This document shows positions 8,845-17,208 of a stretch of DNA of 64,000 bases, piece by piece. The notes beneath the pieces were generated by a model. That model searched no databases and was not told where the DNA came from. It saw only the letters and a list, made by a program, of their open reading frames with translations. The DNA lies in assembly GCF_900109375.1 (NCBI RefSeq), contig NZ_FOAB01000005.1:434001-498000 (forward strand). The letters are read 5' to 3'. Each line of letters opens with the position of its first letter. Position 1 is the first letter of the stretch. Both the position numbers and the translations under genes were made by a program. This DNA is from Aquimarina amphilecti. Its GTDB lineage: Bacteria; Bacteroidota; Bacteroidia; Flavobacteriales; Flavobacteriaceae.

Positions 8845-9495
8845 TTAATTAAAATATCCTCCAAAAAGCAAATGGCATAGTATAAATGCAACTACAGAGA
8901 GTATAATACCAATAAGGAAAACATTAAATGATTTACGTAGTAGTTTAAATTTTCGATCAATTGTTTTGCCTAGGTGAAACGTGTCTTTGGCGATGGTTCT
9001 ATATAATTCATCCCCTTGATTCATCAAGTCTGTTAACTCTTTCACGTAGGTTTCTTCTTCCATATCATGGAAATTACCGTAAAACATAAGGTTATTAGAC
9101 TCTCTTTCACCATGTTTTAACTCTGGTCTAGTTGCTATTACTGCATATGTAATAGAAGCCAGATTGGTAAACAATATGAGCATTGCGGGATAAATAAGAT
9201 GAGGGTCTCTATCTAATTGATCCAAAACGGTCCCCAATACAATGGAAAGAATCAATGCATTAATAGAAATCAAGATATTTGATTTCCTATCGATCATAGA
9301 GTTTAGTGTATATTGATTTTTAGAAAGTAATCTGAATAAAGTTTCTACTCCTTTTTCTGGTCTAGGTTCTATTTTAGAAAGTTTTTTCTTTAGAGCTTTT
9401 AGCTCATCTTTATCTACTTGTAACGCTTCCATAAGATGTTTGTTATGTAGCTTCTCTAATTGCTTGGTGTTCTTTTTGTCTGCTCCTTCTTCCAT
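8845..9495 (-). CDS. Stand-alone DUF5706 (Pycsar-effector-type) membrane protein
   Basis: 216 residues. A charged, probably coiled N-terminus (about 1-60) precedes the core, which has helices at about 75-95 (SNILISINALILSIVLGTVL) and 102-122, then the pattern LMFYGNFHDM and a C-terminal helix at about 190-212. This matches the C-terminal module of flavobacterial HD-DUF5706 proteins, annotated as Pycsar system effector family, but the HD domain is absent. PycTM-type effectors respond to cyclic pyrimidine nucleotides made by a cognate cyclase; no cyclase is present in the window. It is the last gene of the long array, 14 bases after the antiporter gene, so a role with ion transport rather than phage defence is also possible. 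Confidence 0.8.
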   Translation of the reverse strand: MEEGADKKNTKQLEKLHNKHLMEALQVDKDELKALKKKLSKIEPRPEKGVETLFRLLSKNQYTLNSMIDRKSNILISINALILSIVLGTVLDQLDRDPHLIYPAMLILFTNLASITYAVIATRPELKHGERESNNLMFYGNFHDMEEETYVKELTDLMNQGDELYRTIAKDTFHLGKTIDRKFKLLRKSFNVFLIGIILSVVAFILCHLLFGGYFN

Positions 9496-9508
9496 ATGTG
9501 GCGTACTA

Positions 9509-10750
9509 TTATGAATATAGTTTTTTAACCAATTTACCGATACTCAATCCTTGCGCAATAATAGAAAAAAATACAACTACATAGGTGATATATAATATGA
9601 CCTCAGAAGAAGGATTGTCTGCTAAGCTTAGTGCTAATGCCAGTGAGATACCACCACGTAAACCTCCCCAGGTTAAGATGGTAACTGTTTTTATAGGACT
9701 CATTTCTGAATGTTTAAGTAAGGAATATGGTACAAGAACTGAAATAAATCTTGAGAAAAGCACAATAAAAATAGCAATAATACCAAGTGTTAAATATCCG
9801 GTGTCAAATTTTAATAGATGTATGGCTAAACCGATCAGAACAAACAGAATGCCATTAAAAACATCATCGAGTACTTCCCATATATCATTGATCAGTTTTC
9901 TTGTTGGACCTTGATTGGACGCCACATTTAATTTATTACCAATTAACATTCCTGCAACAACCATAGCTAGTGGTCCTGATACGTGTATTAGTGATGCCAA
10001 TGCATATCCACCCATGACAATAGCAAGACTGATCATTACTGATAATTGTGGGTTTTCTTTTACAGATTTTATGCTTTGATATCCTAGAAAGCCTAAAATA
10101 GCACCATATAGAATTCCGCCAACAGCTTCTTCTAGAAATAATTTACCGATTTCTAAACCAACAGAACCTTCTCCGTGATGTTCTCCCATTCCTGAAAGAA
10201 TTAGTATTCCGGAAAATACAACAACTCCGATACCATCATTAAACAAGGATTCGCCTTCAATTTTTATCCCCAGACTCTTAGCTATATTTGCTTTTTTTAG
10301 AATGGCCATTACGGCAATTGGATCTGTAGGAGAGATTAAAGCTCCAAAAAGCAACGCATCTAAAAACGGTAATTCGATACCCAGCAATTGTGCTGCCCCA
10401 AAAGTAAGTCCACCAACAATGCCTGTAGAAATCAAAACCCCTATTGTGGTAAACAATATAATAGGCCATTTTTCTTTTTTTAGCTCATCAATGTTCACGT
10501 GTAGTGCTCCGGCAAACAAAAGAAAACTTAAAATTCCATCTAATAGTAAGCTTCTAAAATCTGAACTGGCAACAATATCGCAGAAAAACTGATAGAAATC
10601 TGGTACTATATCTTTACTCAGCGTAATGATTACAACCGTAACCAAACTCATTAGCATGAGTGCAATCGTTGCAGGCATTTTTAACCACTTGTAGTTTACA
10701 AAACTAAAAAAAGCGGCAATTGCAAAAATAATACTGAAGGACTGTAACAT
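9509..10750 (-). CDS. CPA1-type Na+/H+ antiporter (NhaP-like)
   Basis: 413 residues with about 12 hydrophobic helices, the usual length for a short CPA1 antiporter without a large cytoplasmic tail. Family motifs are visible: [13 protein letters not shown] and [14 protein letters not shown], the latter with the ion-binding ND pair, and later [14 protein letters not shown]. It should exchange cytoplasmic Na+ (or K+) for protons at the inner membrane. It lies 3 bases downstream of the potassium channel gene and 14 bases upstream of the DUF5706 gene, so the three are probably co-translated as an ion-handling module. Confidence 0.93.
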   Translation of the reverse strand: MLQSFSIIFAIAAFFSFVNYKWLKMPATIALMLMSLVTVVIITLSKDIVPDFYQFFCDIVASSDFRSLLLDGILSFLLFAGALHVNIDELKKEKWPIILFTTIGVLISTGIVGGLTFGAAQLLGIELPFLDALLFGALISPTDPIAVMAILKKANIAKSLGIKIEGESLFNDGIGVVVFSGILILSGMGEHHGEGSVGLEIGKLFLEEAVGGILYGAILGFLGYQSIKSVKENPQLSVMISLAIVMGGYALASLIHVSGPLAMVVAGMLIGNKLNVASNQGPTRKLINDIWEVLDDVFNGILFVLIGLAIHLLKFDTGYLTLGIIAIFIVLFSRFISVLVPYSLLKHSEMSPIKTVTILTWGGLRGGISLALALSLADNPSSEVILYITYVVVFFSIIAQGLSIGKLVKKLYS

Positions 10751-10752
10751 AG

Positions 10753-11406
10753 TTATTTTGATTTTACATTAATGTATTTTCCAACAAAGACAGCAATAAC
10801 AATAGCTAGATAAAACTGACCAATAATATTCATGACTAATGTAATGGATTGAGCTTGTGGGGTAAGAGGAGTAACATCACCATAACCTACTGTAGTGATA
10901 CTAATAAAGCTAAAGTAATAAAAGACATATCCTGAATAATCTCCTCTTAGATGAAATGATCTAGGATCTATAAAATGAATGGTTTCAAAAAGGATTCCAC
11001 CGATGATTCCCAAATAAATAAATCCCAATATGGGACCAAGAATAAACTGAAGATTTATTTTTTCTATTTTTCTTAATTGTTGTAGCAATAAAAAACAGAA
11101 ATATGAAAACAATAGAAATGAAGACGCTAATCGAAATGCTTTTATCATTTGTATACCTGGTTTAGAAAATTCTAACCAAATAAATACTAACGCTACAGCA
11201 CCTAATATATGGGTTCTGATTCTTGTTTTAGTACGCGAAGCGATTAATGAACTAGCAAGAATTACCAATGTATAATTTAGAACTACTGCATGAGCAGGAT
11301 ACATTTCGGATATTGTAGCGTGAATAGGAGTTAACAGGAAATTAAACACACTGATAAGTGCAATTAAATACTTATAGGTGTTCAATATTTCTGTTATTTT
11401 TTTCAT
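10753..11406 (-). CDS. Potassium channel family protein
   Basis: 217 residues with about six hydrophobic segments. The pore signature [10 protein letters not shown] (about 183-192) is the K+ selectivity filter followed by the inner helix; a pore helix (YFSFISIT) precedes it. There is no RCK/TrkA-N domain and no charged S4 helix, so gating is not evident. It probably assembles as a tetramer in the inner membrane. Its position between the YHS gene (12 bases away) and the antiporter gene (3 bases) suggests coupled K+/Na+/H+ handling. Confidence 0.9.
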   Translation of the reverse strand: MKKITEILNTYKYLIALISVFNFLLTPIHATISEMYPAHAVVLNYTLVILASSLIASRTKTRIRTHILGAVALVFIWLEFSKPGIQMIKAFRLASSFLLFSYFCFLLLQQLRKIEKINLQFILGPILGFIYLGIIGGILFETIHFIDPRSFHLRGDYSGYVFYYFSFISITTVGYGDVTPLTPQAQSITLVMNIIGQFYLAIVIAVFVGKYINVKSK

Positions 11407-11417
11407 AGATAAGCTGA

Positions 11418-11801
11418 TTACGAATTCATTTTTTCATAGGCCGCATCGGCAAGGGTTCTTTTGGCTTCTGGATCTTTTATCCATTGTCTTTTGGCATCTA
11501 TAATCCCAAAAAATAAACGTGTAAAAAAATAGAGCTTACCATCTCTTATTTCCCAACTTTTAGGGTTTGGGTTTACCTGTTTGTCTTCAGACATGGCAAT
11601 GGCACAGAAGCCGCCATATTGCGGAGCAAAAGATTGTGGGGATTCTTCAAACCTTTTCTTGTTATCTTCCGTTGAAAAATAATAGGTTGCTTCATTATAA
11701 AAAGAACTAATACTGTTTTTTCCTTTTTTAGGCTTTTTATCGAAAAATGACACTACATCATATTCTTGAGCAGCGATTCCATCTTTTAAATTTTGAATCA
11801 T
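11418..11801 (-). CDS. YHS domain protein
   Basis: 127 residues. The pattern GIAAQEYDVVSFF, then YYFSTEDNKKRFEESPQSFAPQYGGFCAIAM, then DGKLYFF matches small YHS-domain proteins (GYDPVAYF ... F...P..YAPQYGGYCA). The YHS domain is linked to metal binding in copper ATPases and monooxygenases, with Tyr, His and Ser/Cys as named positions; here a conserved Cys is kept in GGFCA. No signal peptide is seen, so it is probably cytoplasmic. It lies 15 bases after the Rieske-ThDP gene, which points to a metal- or redox-related helper role for that enzyme (inference). Confidence 0.82.
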   Translation of the reverse strand: MIQNLKDGIAAQEYDVVSFFDKKPKKGKNSISSFYNEATYYFSTEDNKKRFEESPQSFAPQYGGFCAIAMSEDKQVNPNPKSWEIRDGKLYFFTRLFFGIIDAKRQWIKDPEAKRTLADAAYEKMNS

Positions 11802-11815
11802 TTGTTAAATTTTAA

Positions 11816-13771
11816 TTATATAAGGTTTACGTCTGTAATTATTTCTAGTAAAGCAGGACCATTATGATCTCTTAGTTTTTCTAATGCAGGTAATAAATCT
11901 TCTTTTTTAGTAACTTTAATTCCCAAAGCACCACAGTTTTCAGCGTATTTTGCAAAACTCACATTGTGAAGGGATGTTTGCCAGACATCTACTTCTGCAG
12001 CTTTTTGTTCTTTAGAAATCTTTCCTAATTCTGAGTTATTTAGCAATACGTGTTTGATATTCATATTGTATTTAACCAAGGTCATCATTTCACCTAAATA
12101 TTGACCAAAACCACCATCGCCAGATACGGACCAGATTGGTCTTTCTTTTCCTTGCGCTGCCCAAGCTCCCATCGCTGCAGGTAATGAAAAACCAATGGAT
12201 CCTAAGTATCCTGACATTAAAATAGATTGGTTTTTAGGCTCGAAATAACGCCCGAATGAGTAGGTGTTGTTTCCAACATCTACTGCGATTACAGCATTTT
12301 CTGGAGTGACTGTATTCATCGCCTCGAATACTGCAATAGAACTGATTCCTTTATCGCTTTGATCCTTTAATCGATTTGCTTTTTCTTCTTTCCAAATATC
12401 CCATCGTTCTGCAATTTCTGATCTTCTATCAATAGTATTGATGTTGTTTTCTGTTTGTTCCTTTATTAGCGATAATGTTTCTGAGATTTCTCCCCAAAGC
12501 GCTGCATCTACCTTATGAAATTTACTCAATGCTGTTGGATCATAATCTACCTGAATAATTGGTTTCTTAGGAGTGATTCCGGTATGATTAGAGAATGAAG
12601 CTCCAAATACGATCAATAAATCACTTTCGTTCATAAACCAAGATGCAATAGGAGTTCCACTACGACCTAATACACCACATCCCAATTCGTGATTATCAGC
12701 AATAAGACCTTTTCCTTTGAAAGTAGTAATGACAGGGCATTTTAATTTATCGGCAAAAGCAGTAATGGCTTCCATATGAAATCTTGCTCCGTGTCCTACG
12801 ATAATGGCTGGTCTTTTTGATTCTGAAATCATCGAAACTGCTTTTGTAACCATTTGTTTTGGAGGAGAAATATTCATTGGTGTTATTCTACCTTCAGGAG
12901 TTTGCGCTTGTTCACCTATTGTTTTTGGCATAAAAGCTACTTCATCCGGAAATGTAATATGTGATACATTCCTGTTTAGTAATGCACTTTTGATAGCTAA
13001 ACTCATTAATTCACTATGTTTTGAGTTTTGCTGTACTGCGTGATTAAAATCTGCAACGGTTTGGAATGCTTTAACTAAATCTACTTCCTGAAACGCTCCA
13101 GTTCCCATCACTTGGGTATTTACTTGCCCAGAAAATGCTAGTAGTGGTGCTCTGTCTACTTTAGCATCCCACATACCTGTGAACATATTGGTAGAACCAG
13201 GCCCTGCAATACCAAAACACACTGCGGGTTTTCCCATTAATTTTCCATAAGCCGAAGCAGCAAAGGCGGCTGCTCCTTCATGGCGAATCCCGAAATATTG
13301 CAATTTTCCTTGTTCCTCTAATCGCATCATTGCATCGGCTACACCAAGATTGGAGTGTCCTACCATTCCAAAAACAGTATCGACATCCCAGTTAACCATG
13401 GTTTGCATCATAACATCAGAAATAGTATCCTTATGTTTAGGTTCTTCTGGAATACCAACAAAAATAGCATCTCCGTCTTCTTTTACTTCAAAAGTGGTAA
13501 CCCCATCATCATAACCTCCTGGAGGTAATCCTGTACAAGGGTCAAAATCCCAACCGTGCCAAGGACATCGTAACAAACCATTCTCTATAGAGCCTTCTCC
13601 TAGAGGACCTCCTTGATGCGGACATTTATTATCTAAAGCAGAAAATTTACCATTATAATGAGTCAGACAAACACCTTGGTGACCAGCGGTCACAGTTTGT
13701 ACCCTTCCTTCTGGAAGTCGGTCCTTGTTATCCAATACTTTATACCAAACGGTTTCTTTTTTTTGAGTCAT
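11816..13771 (-). CDS. Rieske-domain fused to a ThDP-dependent oxidase/synthase-like enzyme
   Basis: 651 residues. The N-terminal Rieske domain (about 8-110) has CPHQGG (C50, H52) and CPWHGW (C69, H72), the complete ligand set for a [2Fe-2S] cluster. From about 115 follows a full three-domain ThDP enzyme related to pyruvate oxidase and acetolactate synthase: IRHEGAAAFAAS with the catalytic Glu, a central domain (about 300-430), then the cofactor motif GDGGFGQYLGEM ... LLNNSELGK. About 540 of the residues are the ThDP part. Pyruvate oxidases use flavin to pass electrons on; here the attached Rieske centre could be the acceptor or relay. The substrate is unknown. The gene is 15 bases before the YHS gene and 18 bases after a DUF2721 gene. 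Confidence 0.88.
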   Translation of the reverse strand: MTQKKETVWYKVLDNKDRLPEGRVQTVTAGHQGVCLTHYNGKFSALDNKCPHQGGPLGEGSIENGLLRCPWHGWDFDPCTGLPPGGYDDGVTTFEVKEDGDAIFVGIPEEPKHKDTISDVMMQTMVNWDVDTVFGMVGHSNLGVADAMMRLEEQGKLQYFGIRHEGAAAFAASAYGKLMGKPAVCFGIAGPGSTNMFTGMWDAKVDRAPLLAFSGQVNTQVMGTGAFQEVDLVKAFQTVADFNHAVQQNSKHSELMSLAIKSALLNRNVSHITFPDEVAFMPKTIGEQAQTPEGRITPMNISPPKQMVTKAVSMISESKRPAIIVGHGARFHMEAITAFADKLKCPVITTFKGKGLIADNHELGCGVLGRSGTPIASWFMNESDLLIVFGASFSNHTGITPKKPIIQVDYDPTALSKFHKVDAALWGEISETLSLIKEQTENNINTIDRRSEIAERWDIWKEEKANRLKDQSDKGISSIAVFEAMNTVTPENAVIAVDVGNNTYSFGRYFEPKNQSILMSGYLGSIGFSLPAAMGAWAAQGKERPIWSVSGDGGFGQYLGEMMTLVKYNMNIKHVLLNNSELGKISKEQKAAEVDVWQTSLHNVSFAKYAENCGALGIKVTKKEDLLPALEKLRDHNGPALLEIITDVNLI

Positions 13772-13788
13772 GATTGTTTTTTAAGATG

Positions 13789-14172
13789 TTAGCATTTATT
13801 GAGATATTGGTCTTGTCTGATTTTTACAGCCCTAAATGAATACAAAATGAGAGCAATTAAGCCTAATAATGCGCTGATAATACCAGCGATGGTAATATAA
13901 ATTGTAGCATTAAAATTAATTTTGAAACTTTTATAAATTCCTGAAACTAATGCGGAAATCACAAAACTGGCGACGGCAACATATAAGAAAACCATCGCGC
14001 TATTTAATAGCTTAAGTTGTCTTAGTTTTCGTTCAATCAGTTTTTCTTTTATTGGATCTTCAGTAATCAATGTTTTAATCTCTGTACTGAGATTAACCAA
14101 AAGATTAGAAGTTGATAATATCAACAGTCCAATACCTGGTATGATAGTCGCCGGTAGATACCAATTCTCCAT
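13789..14172 (-). CDS. DUF2721-like membrane protein
   Basis: 127 residues with three hydrophobic helices (about 5-28, 55-80 and 92-115) and a charged cytoplasmic loop between the first two (PIKEKLIERKLRQLKLLNS). Length and pattern fit the uncharacterised DUF2721 family of bacterial inner-membrane proteins. It is 18 bases upstream of the Rieske-ThDP gene and 5 bases downstream of the WPHHFD-motif gene, so it is tightly embedded in the array. It could anchor one of the redox enzymes, but nothing in the sequence proves this. Confidence 0.7.
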   Translation of the reverse strand: MENWYLPATIIPGIGLLILSTSNLLVNLSTEIKTLITEDPIKEKLIERKLRQLKLLNSAMVFLYVAVASFVISALVSGIYKSFKINFNATIYITIAGIISALLGLIALILYSFRAVKIRQDQYLNKC

Positions 14173-14177
14173 AATTT

Positions 14178-14924
14178 TTACTTTTTATATATAGAAAGAG
14201 CTTCTTCAAAAAAAGTAACTCCATTGTTTTTATGCACACCGGAAACAGGTAGGATAGCACCTTTAAAGCCTTCATTTTTCCATTCTCCAAGAGATAGCGA
14301 TTTAAAGTTTGCTGTATCTACACTATCGTGACCTTGGTAAGCACTTATGTAGAAGTAATATTCATTGTGAGCTGTATCAGGAATAGCTAGACCCAATCCA
14401 ATAGAAAGACCTGCTTCGTCTTCTAAAGGAGCAAAAGCTCCAGTATCAAAATGATGAGGCCATATTCTAATTTCAGAATCTAGTTTATTTTTATCCAGAA
14501 ATTCTCTTAAAACGGTATGTGCTAATATTCTTTGTTCTTTTAATTGCTGGAGTGCTGAGGCATCTTCTAATTTGAATACATAGTCATCGTTAATTTGATA
14601 AGGTAGTTCATAGTGAATTTCATATGAATAAGGAACAGTGATATTACTATTCGTTGCCATTCTATTAATCCATTGTAAAACTTCCGCATGGGTTGTGCCA
14701 TCTAATCGTAATGTACTTTTAGAACTGGAGTCATTCCATTCTAATGTAAAAAGATCATAACTAAGAGAAAGAACAATTGGTTTATTGTCTAATTTCCTTG
14801 TATAAAGCGTTCCTTTTTCTACAGAAAATCCAAGATTCGTATGACTATCATCATCTTTTTTTTCTACAAAACTTATTCCAGCTGCTGCAAGATATTGAGC
14901 CGCTAAATGCATTTGAGTTGTCAT
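14178..14924 (-). CDS. Conserved hypothetical protein with WPHHFD motif
   Basis: 248 residues, soluble, with no signal peptide. The first half is a beta-rich domain; the second half carries the motif IWPHHFDTG followed by GLSIGLGLAIPD and YYFYISAYQG, and a C-terminal GEWKNEGFKGAIL. Two His and an Asp in WPHHFD look like a metal or active site. The combination resembles a widespread family of uncharacterised proteins, but I cannot name a domain or reaction. It is 40 bases downstream of the small beta-barrel gene and 5 bases upstream of DUF2721 within the array. Confidence 0.7.
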   Translation of the reverse strand: MTTQMHLAAQYLAAAGISFVEKKDDDSHTNLGFSVEKGTLYTRKLDNKPIVLSLSYDLFTLEWNDSSSKSTLRLDGTTHAEVLQWINRMATNSNITVPYSYEIHYELPYQINDDYVFKLEDASALQQLKEQRILAHTVLREFLDKNKLDSEIRIWPHHFDTGAFAPLEDEAGLSIGLGLAIPDTAHNEYYFYISAYQGHDSVDTANFKSLSLGEWKNEGFKGAILPVSGVHKNNGVTFFEEALSIYKK

Positions 14925-14963
14925 AATGTTGGTTTTGTTAGTTTATGTTGTTTTATTAAAAAA

Positions 14964-15500
14964 TTAATCACCTATGTTTTCTTTATGTTTAGATAAAGTA
15001 AATATGACTCCAACTGTTATGAATTCATCATTTAGTTTTCCTGTAACACCTTTGTACTCGGCAAAAGCAAATAAATCACCTATCCTATAATGAGCACCGA
15101 ATCCATAGTTCCATCCTAAAGATTCGTCTTTCTTAGTTTCATCGGTTCGGTTAATTAATTGTTCTTTCTCAATTGTATAATTGACTCCTGAAAGAGGGTA
15201 TATCCCAATTTTATGAGACAATTCTACGATATAGTGCGCATTAAAATTTAGATCGGTAATCGTTAGTTCATAATCACTATTAATTTCCTGATAAGGAAAA
15301 AACGTAGCTTCTGGGCCAAAACAGATTTTTTCATTTACACCATAAAATAATCTTGCGTTAACTCCAATGATTCCTTCTTCTAATTCTACCGAAGGACCGA
15401 ATCCAGCCATTAGTTCTTGTTGCGCATTACTATTAATATGGATTAATAATAACCCAAGATATAGTAACAATTGTTTTGTATAACTAAAGCACACCTGCAT
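14964..15500 (-). CDS. Small outer-membrane beta-barrel protein
   Basis: 178 residues with a signal peptide (about 1-26, ending NSNAQ). The rest alternates hydrophobic and polar residues with many Gly, Tyr and Phe, as in 8-stranded barrels (FGPSVELEEGIIGVNARLFYG). The final strand FITVGVIFTLS is followed by a short polar tail. The start overlaps the end of the Rieske-glutamate-synthase gene by 17 bases, which implies translational coupling. It is probably a small outer-membrane protein rather than a specific porin; its cargo is unknown. Confidence 0.7.
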   Translation of the reverse strand: MQVCFSYTKQLLLYLGLLLIHINSNAQQELMAGFGPSVELEEGIIGVNARLFYGVNEKICFGPEATFFPYQEINSDYELTITDLNFNAHYIVELSHKIGIYPLSGVNYTIEKEQLINRTDETKKDESLGWNYGFGAHYRIGDLFAFAEYKGVTGKLNDEFITVGVIFTLSKHKENIGD

Positions 15501-17094
15501 AGTTAATGCCAGTTAATTTATGCATATCTCGATCAAAAGTTGATAAATCATCATGATTGAATTTTGAAACATCATCGTATCCACAAGCTCTTGCAACAAC
15601 TTTAATTAAGTTATTAGTTGCATCAAAATAGTTATGTAGCTGCTTTGCTGATGATTCTATAATCAATCTGCTTCTTAAAGATTCTTTTTGCGTTGCGATA
15701 CCTACTGGACAATTGTTACTTCCGCAAGCGCGCATCCCTAAACAACCGATAGCTTGTAAAGCTGAATTAGATACTGCGATAGCATCAGCACCGAGCATCA
15801 TTGCTTTTGCAAAATCCTCTGCTATTCTTAATCCTCCAGTAATAATCAGGGTAACATCCGTAGCGCCAACTTTATCAAGATATTTTCTAGCTCTTGCTAA
15901 GGCAGGAATTGTAGGAACATTAATATTATCACGCAAAATTGTAGGCGCAGATCCTGTTCCACCACCACGTCCATCTAGGATGATATAATCTACACCAACA
16001 TCTAAAGCAAACTGGATATCTTTTTCGATATGACTGGCTGCAATTTTAAAACCAATTGGGATTCCACCAGTTCGTTCACGGACTTGTTCTGCAAAAGCTT
16101 TGAAATCTTTTACACCATGAAAATCAGGAAAAGTTGCAGGTGAAATAGCTGTTTCCCCTTGATTTAAACCTCTAACTTCTGCAATTTCTTTACTTACCTT
16201 ACTTCCTGGTAAGTGACCACCTGTACCGGTTTTTGCTCCTTGTCCTCCTTTAAAGTGAAAGGCTTGTACTTTATCTAATTTATCCCATGAAAAACCAAAC
16301 TGAGCTGATGCCAATTCATAAAAATACTTGGTGTTGTTTTCCTGTTCTTGTGGTAACATACCACCTTCACCAGAGCAAATTCCGGTTCCAGCCATTTCGG
16401 CACCTCTAGATAAAGCAATTTTAGCTTCTCTAGATAAAGCTCCAAAACTCATATCACTTACAAACAAAGGGATATCTAGATGTAAAGGTTTTTTTGATTT
16501 AGGACCAATTACCACTTTGGTAGCTACTTCTTCATGATCCAATAAAGGTCTACTTGCTAATTGAGCAGGTAAAAACTGAATATCATTCCATTTAGGTAAT
16601 GTATTTCTGTCTACACCCATAGAGGAAGAAAAACCATGATGCCCTAGATTTTTTAATCCATTTTTAGCAAGCTCCTTGATGTATCCAGTATAAGGTTCGG
16701 TATCTTCTGGATGTGTATCTGCGTACGCTCCTAGATATTCGTCTCTATTAAATGGTTGAGGTTGATTAAGAAGATAATTATCAATTTCAGTTTCATCTAC
16801 ATATAGGGTATCACCTTCAACCTTAGTACTGAACTTATGTAAAACCTCTTTGTTATTGTATTCAGAAACACCAGTGTCATATCGATAATCCCATCCATGT
16901 ACACCACAAATTAAATTATGTCCATCCACATGTCCATCCGACATTAATGCACCTCTATGCAAACATCTACCATATAATACGGATATTTCTTCATCAAATT
17001 TGACGATAACTAAGTCTAATCCATTTACTAAAGCGTGTGCAGGCTGTTTATTTTCTAAATTACTGATCTGGGCAATTGCTACAGGTTTTTTCAT
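15484..17094 (-). CDS. Rieske-domain fused to a glutamate-synthase-type FMN domain
   Basis: 536 residues. The N-terminal Rieske-like domain (about 1-105) has CLHRGALMSDG (C44, H46) and CGVHGWDY (C63, H66), so both ligand pairs are kept. From about 165 to 530 is the FMN-binding barrel of glutamate synthase: PLFVSDMSFGALS, GEGGMLPQEQ, QGAKTGTGGHLPG, DGRGGGTG, and CLGMRACGSNNCPVG, which gives the C-x5-C-x4-C spacing of the 3Fe-4S cluster. The glutaminase domain is absent, as in FMN-binding glutamate synthase family proteins of unclear substrate. This is the second Rieske fusion in the array, which suggests a shared electron-transfer theme. The actual reaction is unknown. Confidence 0.9.
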   Translation of the reverse strand: MKKPVAIAQISNLENKQPAHALVNGLDLVIVKFDEEISVLYGRCLHRGALMSDGHVDGHNLICGVHGWDYRYDTGVSEYNNKEVLHKFSTKVEGDTLYVDETEIDNYLLNQPQPFNRDEYLGAYADTHPEDTEPYTGYIKELAKNGLKNLGHHGFSSSMGVDRNTLPKWNDIQFLPAQLASRPLLDHEEVATKVVIGPKSKKPLHLDIPLFVSDMSFGALSREAKIALSRGAEMAGTGICSGEGGMLPQEQENNTKYFYELASAQFGFSWDKLDKVQAFHFKGGQGAKTGTGGHLPGSKVSKEIAEVRGLNQGETAISPATFPDFHGVKDFKAFAEQVRERTGGIPIGFKIAASHIEKDIQFALDVGVDYIILDGRGGGTGSAPTILRDNINVPTIPALARARKYLDKVGATDVTLIITGGLRIAEDFAKAMMLGADAIAVSNSALQAIGCLGMRACGSNNCPVGIATQKESLRSRLIIESSAKQLHNYFDATNNLIKVVARACGYDDVSKFNHDDLSTFDRDMHKLTGINYAGVL

Positions 17095-17208
17095 GTGATA
17101 TTTCAGTGTTTTGATGTTAGTTATTTTGAAATTTATTCCGTTACTAATCAGAATAAATATGTTATTTGGTCTTCAGGTTTTAACAAAACTTTCAGTATTG
17201 TTGAATTT

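Noticed and set aside
8845..9495. Calling a complete Pycsar defence system
   Set aside because: Only an effector-type membrane module is present; no cyclase is in the window, so the system claim is not supported.
10302..10592. Plus-strand frame inside the antiporter gene
   Set aside because: Antisense shadow of strongly conserved CPA1 sequence.
14178..14924. Assignment of the WPHHFD-motif protein to DUF5996
   Set aside because: On closer reading the motif order and length do not fit what I recall of that family, so I left it as an unnamed conserved protein.
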